NCBI GenBank assembly: GCA_040756085.1
Contig: JBFMAE010000291.1
Coordinates: 1 to 8,052 of the forward strand
DNA: 8,052 nt
Direction: 5' to 3'
DNA from: JBFMAE01 sp040756085
Lineage (GTDB): Bacteria > Desulfobacterota > BSN033 > UBA1163
The notes under the pieces were generated by a model. The model searched no databases. It had not been told where the DNA came from and saw only the letters and a list, made by a program, of their open reading frames with translations. Of the stretch, positions 5,145 to 8,052 are shown piece after piece. A program made the translations under genes and the position numbers. Every line of letters begins with the position of its first letter. Position 1 is the first letter of the stretch.

Positions 5145-5162
5145 AAATATTTTGAAATATTT
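5145..5162. repeat. AT-rich inverted repeat just after the HEPN gene
   Basis: AAATATTT-TG-AAATATTT, a perfect 8-bp stem with a two-base centre, begins 2 nt after the HEPN stop and lies before the ASCH start. It has no GC and no T-run as in a terminator; it could be a binding site or chance in AT-rich DNA. Confidence 0.35.
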
Positions 5163-5164
5163 CA

Positions 5165-5509
5165 CTACGTCAAATAACCTAAAATCTGTTTTGAACTCAG
5201 CAATGACCTTTCGGCAAGATTCCGATCGATCGACCTGCTTTCTTTATAATCTGCGTCATTTCTTAATTTCCTCAGTTTGTCGAGAACCCGTCCAACGTTT
5301 TGTTCGTTCTTATTGCTTGAATTCTTATATTCACTTATCACCTTCCAATGGACATCTCCTCCAGTATATTGCTTATAACCTTTTCTATTCCTTGCGATGC
5401 AGAACACACCGTAATATGATCTACTAATGGAAGATCGAAAGCAAGATTCTTCCGTCCGATTCAGAAGATCTTCAGCTAAGTAAATATAATCCTTCCAGTC
5501 GAAGCTCAT
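5165..5509 (-). CDS. HEPN-domain protein (UPF0332-like)
   Basis: 114 residues. The ATG at 5509 is used because it forms an ATGA overlap with the stop of the upstream gene (TGA 5508-5506) and because the family starts with MSFDWKDYIYLAEDLL; an upstream in-frame start at 5569 would only add unrelated residues. The HEPN helix with ISRSYYGVFCIAR (residues 28-40) and the LRKLRNDADY segment (79-88) match UPF0332-type HEPN proteins. The classical RX4-6H ribonuclease motif is not present: R83-N84-D85-A86-D87-Y88 lacks the histidine. HEPN proteins in TA and defence loci are RNases or partners of nucleotidyltransferase-like proteins. Here the partner is probably the C-terminal part of the overlapping ADP-ribosylglycohydrolase gene. 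Confidence 0.85.
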   Translation of the reverse strand: MSFDWKDYIYLAEDLLNRTEESCFRSSISRSYYGVFCIARNRKGYKQYTGGDVHWKVISEYKNSSNKNEQNVGRVLDKLRKLRNDADYKESRSIDRNLAERSLLSSKQILGYLT

Positions 5510-7323
5510 AAGGGTTCTTCTATTATGTTCAATCTCCCTTTTGTTTCCTTCATCCTCGTAAGAAACCACTCCTCAGCGAGCCTATTTTCAAGTCTTACCG
5601 CTTCTTCTGAGGTGAAAGTAGATCGGATAATAACAAAAAGCTCATCCCAATTTTCCTGGGGATCATGATGCAGTTCCAGAGAAATTTTCACGTCTTCTCC
5701 AAAAATGGAAATTATATGTTCTTTTGCCTCCTTCAATATAGGATACAGGTACTTGTACCTCTCCAAGAATCCTTCAATCTTCTTTTTTTGGTGTTCAGAG
5801 ATATCGTATATGCCCTTGACCTCATTGAATAACGAAGTAACTGCAAATGTCCTGGTTGCTTCTCCCTCTCTTTCCAAGGAATCTAATATTTTGTTGGTGT
5901 CTTGCGCCAAGCTTTCGGATAATTCTCCATTTTTAGAAACTCTGGAGTGAAATACACAAGTTTGGCCACATTCAAATCCGATCTCTATTAATTTAACTAT
6001 GTAATCTTCACGTCTCAAAGGTTCAATTCTTTTACTTTTGATAATCCCCCGACCGAGGGCAGGATGCATGATTGCCTCCCCTTCCTTTAAGGCATCCCAA
6101 AACATTTCATGTAACCCGATTTCCCAAGCCATAATTTTCAAATATGCGTCATAGCGATCAAATGTTTTGGAAGATAGATACTTTTGGGCTACTTCTCCAA
6201 TTACTATGTCGTGAAGATGAGTCGCCGCTTTTATAATGTATTCTCTGTCCTGAAGTCTTTCTAAGAGATTAATTGGAACCGCTGAAAGCCCGTAATACGC
6301 TCCAAAAAGTCCACCCAAAAAGACTGCAATAGTATCTGTATCGCTTCCCAACATGTTAACGGCTCTAAGGATACCTTTTTGGGGGTTTTCAATGTATTTA
6401 ATAAAAAGGTAGATTGCAACCAGCACGGTGGAAATTCCAGAGCCCTTATAGGCTTCACTCAATGCCCCCGTTATTTTATAATATTCTTCATCATCGAGGT
6501 TGATTTTTTCATTGATTTCTTGCAGATACTCAATTGCTTCGTTTCGTGTTTTCTGAAAGACATCTTTGAACTTCATTCCATTTAAGGGGTCTTTGTCCCA
6601 CTCATATACCCATTTTTGAATTAGATCATCCCCTTTAAATGAGTTAGAAAAGCTGTTCACGGTCTCGCAGAGATAATCTAAGAAGGTTTTGTTTGTGATC
6701 TTTGCTTCTTTTAACAAAAAGTTTACTGCTGATGCGAAGATAACGCTTCCCAATATCGCACGAGGATGCCCGTGCGTTATAATGGAGTTAATAAAAGCGT
6801 CTCTGTAGAGCCTTTTCTCATTATTGAAATTAACGAGAGCTATAGGCAAAACCCTCATGGCGGCGCCGTTAGCTCCAGCCGCTCTGTAAGATATCTCCTT
6901 CGTGAAATAAAAATTATTTGTCCAATCTTTTGTGGTTTGATTTAGCTTCCTTGCAGCGGTCTTTATAGTCTTGCCGCCACCTCTTTCATAGTGAAGCCAT
7001 AAAGGCAGTTCGAAATAGGCGAATTCATTTGGGTCGAAGTCTCCAAGCTCATCGATACATCGATACACTGCAAGACTGAGTTGCGTGTCGTCTGAATACT
7101 CCCCCCCCTTAATAATTTCTCTGTATCCCCAAAATTTACCACCCACAACTTTTTGCCATGGGACATAATTTTCCAAATATCTTCTCCCAAAGCGCTTTTC
7201 CACCTCTCTTGGATACCTACCAAATTCTGTAGGCCATCCCAACGCATCCCCTACTGCACTAAAAGTAAAAGCCCCTTTAAATTTTTCGAGGGTTGTTGAA
7301 TTGATATTATTTTCTGATTTCAT
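5506..7323 (-). CDS. ADP-ribosylglycohydrolase (DraG/ARH) with long C-terminal extension
   Basis: 605 residues. GGGAG lies 8 nt before the ATG at 7323, which begins 4 nt after the DarT-like gene. Residues about 12-380 form an ARH/DraG fold with its metal and substrate motifs intact: VGDALGWPTEF (24-34), YSDDTQLSL (76-84), ANGAAMRVLP (151-160), THGHP (183-187) and LGSDTDTIA (325-333). This family hydrolyses ADP-ribose from proteins or nucleic acids with two Mg ions. The rest is extra. Residues about 415-460 (AIMHPALGRGIIKS ... FECGQTCVFHSR) look like an SH3/Tudor-type barrel. Residues about 515-605 (LELHHDPQENWDELFVIIRS ... LAEEWFLTR) recall proteins that accompany HEPN genes. Usual ARH proteins are about 300-370 residues. 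Its place directly after DarT suggests the antitoxin role that a macrodomain protein fills in DarTG. Confidence 0.88.
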   Translation of the reverse strand: MKSENNINSTTLEKFKGAFTFSAVGDALGWPTEFGRYPREVEKRFGRRYLENYVPWQKVVGGKFWGYREIIKGGEYSDDTQLSLAVYRCIDELGDFDPNEFAYFELPLWLHYERGGGKTIKTAARKLNQTTKDWTNNFYFTKEISYRAAGANGAAMRVLPIALVNFNNEKRLYRDAFINSIITHGHPRAILGSVIFASAVNFLLKEAKITNKTFLDYLCETVNSFSNSFKGDDLIQKWVYEWDKDPLNGMKFKDVFQKTRNEAIEYLQEINEKINLDDEEYYKITGALSEAYKGSGISTVLVAIYLFIKYIENPQKGILRAVNMLGSDTDTIAVFLGGLFGAYYGLSAVPINLLERLQDREYIIKAATHLHDIVIGEVAQKYLSSKTFDRYDAYLKIMAWEIGLHEMFWDALKEGEAIMHPALGRGIIKSKRIEPLRREDYIVKLIEIGFECGQTCVFHSRVSKNGELSESLAQDTNKILDSLEREGEATRTFAVTSLFNEVKGIYDISEHQKKKIEGFLERYKYLYPILKEAKEHIISIFGEDVKISLELHHDPQENWDELFVIIRSTFTSEEAVRLENRLAEEWFLTRMKETKGRLNIIEEPL

Positions 7324-7327
7324 AATC

Positions 7328-8052
7328 TTATCTCCCTACCGTAAAATGTGCTTTAAACCAACGAATGTCATTCAAATAATACTCTACTGAATAGTTGCCT
7401 TCATTCAAATTGACAATTTGGAGGCTTGGCCAATGCCAATATGTACTCACCTTTTCAAAATCTGTTTTGTCTTCGGAAATTATGTTCCCTTCATTATCTA
7501 ACCAAACAATTTTAGCTTGGCTGCAAGCGGTTGCATATATATTTGCTAGGAGGGTTACTCTTGAGCAAAGTCTCTTGGAAAAATTTCTTTCATCTTGCAA
7601 TTGCAAGGTGCCAACATTTTCATTTGTAATTTGTTGGGAAGTTAATTTGAAGTCATTCACTAATGCAAAGCCTATAGAAAAAAGGTCTCTTTCAACCCTA
7701 AATGTTGGGTGATTAGCTTCTCCCCAAAGCCGCTGGCCTTCCCTTAAGCTGGCCTCACTTATAAATGAAATTCCTTTAACATATTTCAGAGGAATTTGAT
7801 CAGGGACAAGACATTCAGCTTGCACATTTCTATGCCATCGCTGTTTAGGCACACGGCTTCCAGATAAGTGGGCCATTATCGTTTCAAAATCAACTAAATT
7901 CAATCCTAATAAGCCTTGCTCCCGTTGGTGCCCATCTGTTGTCTTAGTCGCATTTGTATCTGTGAAAAATACACCGTCCCATAGAGCAACGCTCGGATCT
8001 AAAATGAAATAGCAAATATGAGAGCTTTGTGGATTCCTGCCTTCAGAAGTTT
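7328..8052 (-). CDS. DarT-like DNA ADP-ribosyltransferase toxin (5' end outside window)
   Basis: The frame is open to the right edge and gives 240 residues; a TTG at 7903 is internal and not the start. The visible core contains YFILDPSVALWDGVFFTDTNAT, then a WHRNVQAECLVPDQIPLKYVKGI segment. The R.(V)QAE(F/C)LVP pattern (7802-7822, Glu codon at 7816-7814) matches the catalytic-Glu region of DarT (DUF4433), which attaches ADP-ribose from NAD to thymidine in single-stranded DNA. About 160 residues follow the QAE, far more than the roughly 50 of classical DarT, and end in a strand-rich part with EGNYSVEYYLNDIRWFKAHF. The NAD-binding N-terminus lies outside the window. The stop TAA (7330-7328) is 4 nt before the ARH gene, so the two are co-translated. 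The DarT call comes from pattern memory and context. Confidence 0.75.
   Translation of the reverse strand, partial: TSEGRNPQSSHICYFILDPSVALWDGVFFTDTNATKTTDGHQREQGLLGLNLVDFETIMAHLSGSRVPKQRWHRNVQAECLVPDQIPLKYVKGISFISEASLREGQRLWGEANHPTFRVERDLFSIGFALVNDFKLTSQQITNENVGTLQLQDERNFSKRLCSRVTLLANIYATACSQAKIVWLDNEGNIISEDKTDFEKVSTYWHWPSLQIVNLNEGNYSVEYYLNDIRWFKAHFTVGR

Noticed and set aside
6963..7247. Second - strand frame inside the ARH gene
   Set aside because: It overlaps the ARH catalytic motifs (YSDDTQ region), which are clearly coding in the other frame.
7328..7903. DarT-like gene as a complete 191-residue protein starting at TTG 7903
   Set aside because: The frame stays open to the window edge, and the sequence before the TTG (WDGVFFTDTNAT) is part of the DarT core, so the true start is outside.

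Overview
The window looks like a bacterial accessory region with many toxin-antitoxin (TA) modules. Its base composition is moderately AT-leaning. Its intergenic DNA is full of short degenerate repeats (CCGCATT-like heptamers, ACCCAATG-like octamers), and its TA families are common in anaerobic, Desulfobacterota-like environmental lineages. The taxonomic guess is weak because no phylogenetic marker gene is present.

Left part, + strand (1-1394): the 3' end of an MqsR-like toxin gene overlaps by ATGA the start of its antitoxin, which carries a YgiT/MqsA-type zinc finger, an Xre-like HTH and a C-terminal Panacea/SocA (DUF4065) domain. A 57-residue conserved small protein with a TTG start and a strong ribosome binding site follows.

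Middle, - strand (1491-4220): a DUF1841-plus-TPR protein, a Phd-like antitoxin/PIN toxin pair, and a MazF-like toxin with a short antitoxin of uncertain family. The MazF pair lies between two nearly identical 110-bp direct repeats (3417-3526 and 4438-4547). A short T-rich box occurs five times, always in one orientation, between these modules. Palindromes that could be autoregulatory operators lie just upstream of both antitoxin genes.

Right part, - strand (8052 down to 4650): a tightly packed operon. It starts (cut by the window edge) with a DarT-like DNA ADP-ribosyltransferase. After 4 nt comes a 605-residue protein with an intact ADP-ribosylglycohydrolase (DraG/ARH) domain and a long C-terminal extension. 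A UPF0332-like HEPN protein follows with an ATGA overlap, and then, after a 57-nt gap, an ASCH-domain gene broken by a one-base frameshift. The likely logic is that DarT modifies DNA and the ARH enzyme removes the modification, taking the place of the macrodomain protein DarG of classical DarTG systems. HEPN and ASCH would be additional nucleic-acid-directed components. This ARH-HEPN version of a DarT system is the most interesting content of the window.

Overall there are four TA-like modules in about 8 kb. The + and - strand gene blocks converge at about 1395-1490, where I see no clear terminator hairpin.
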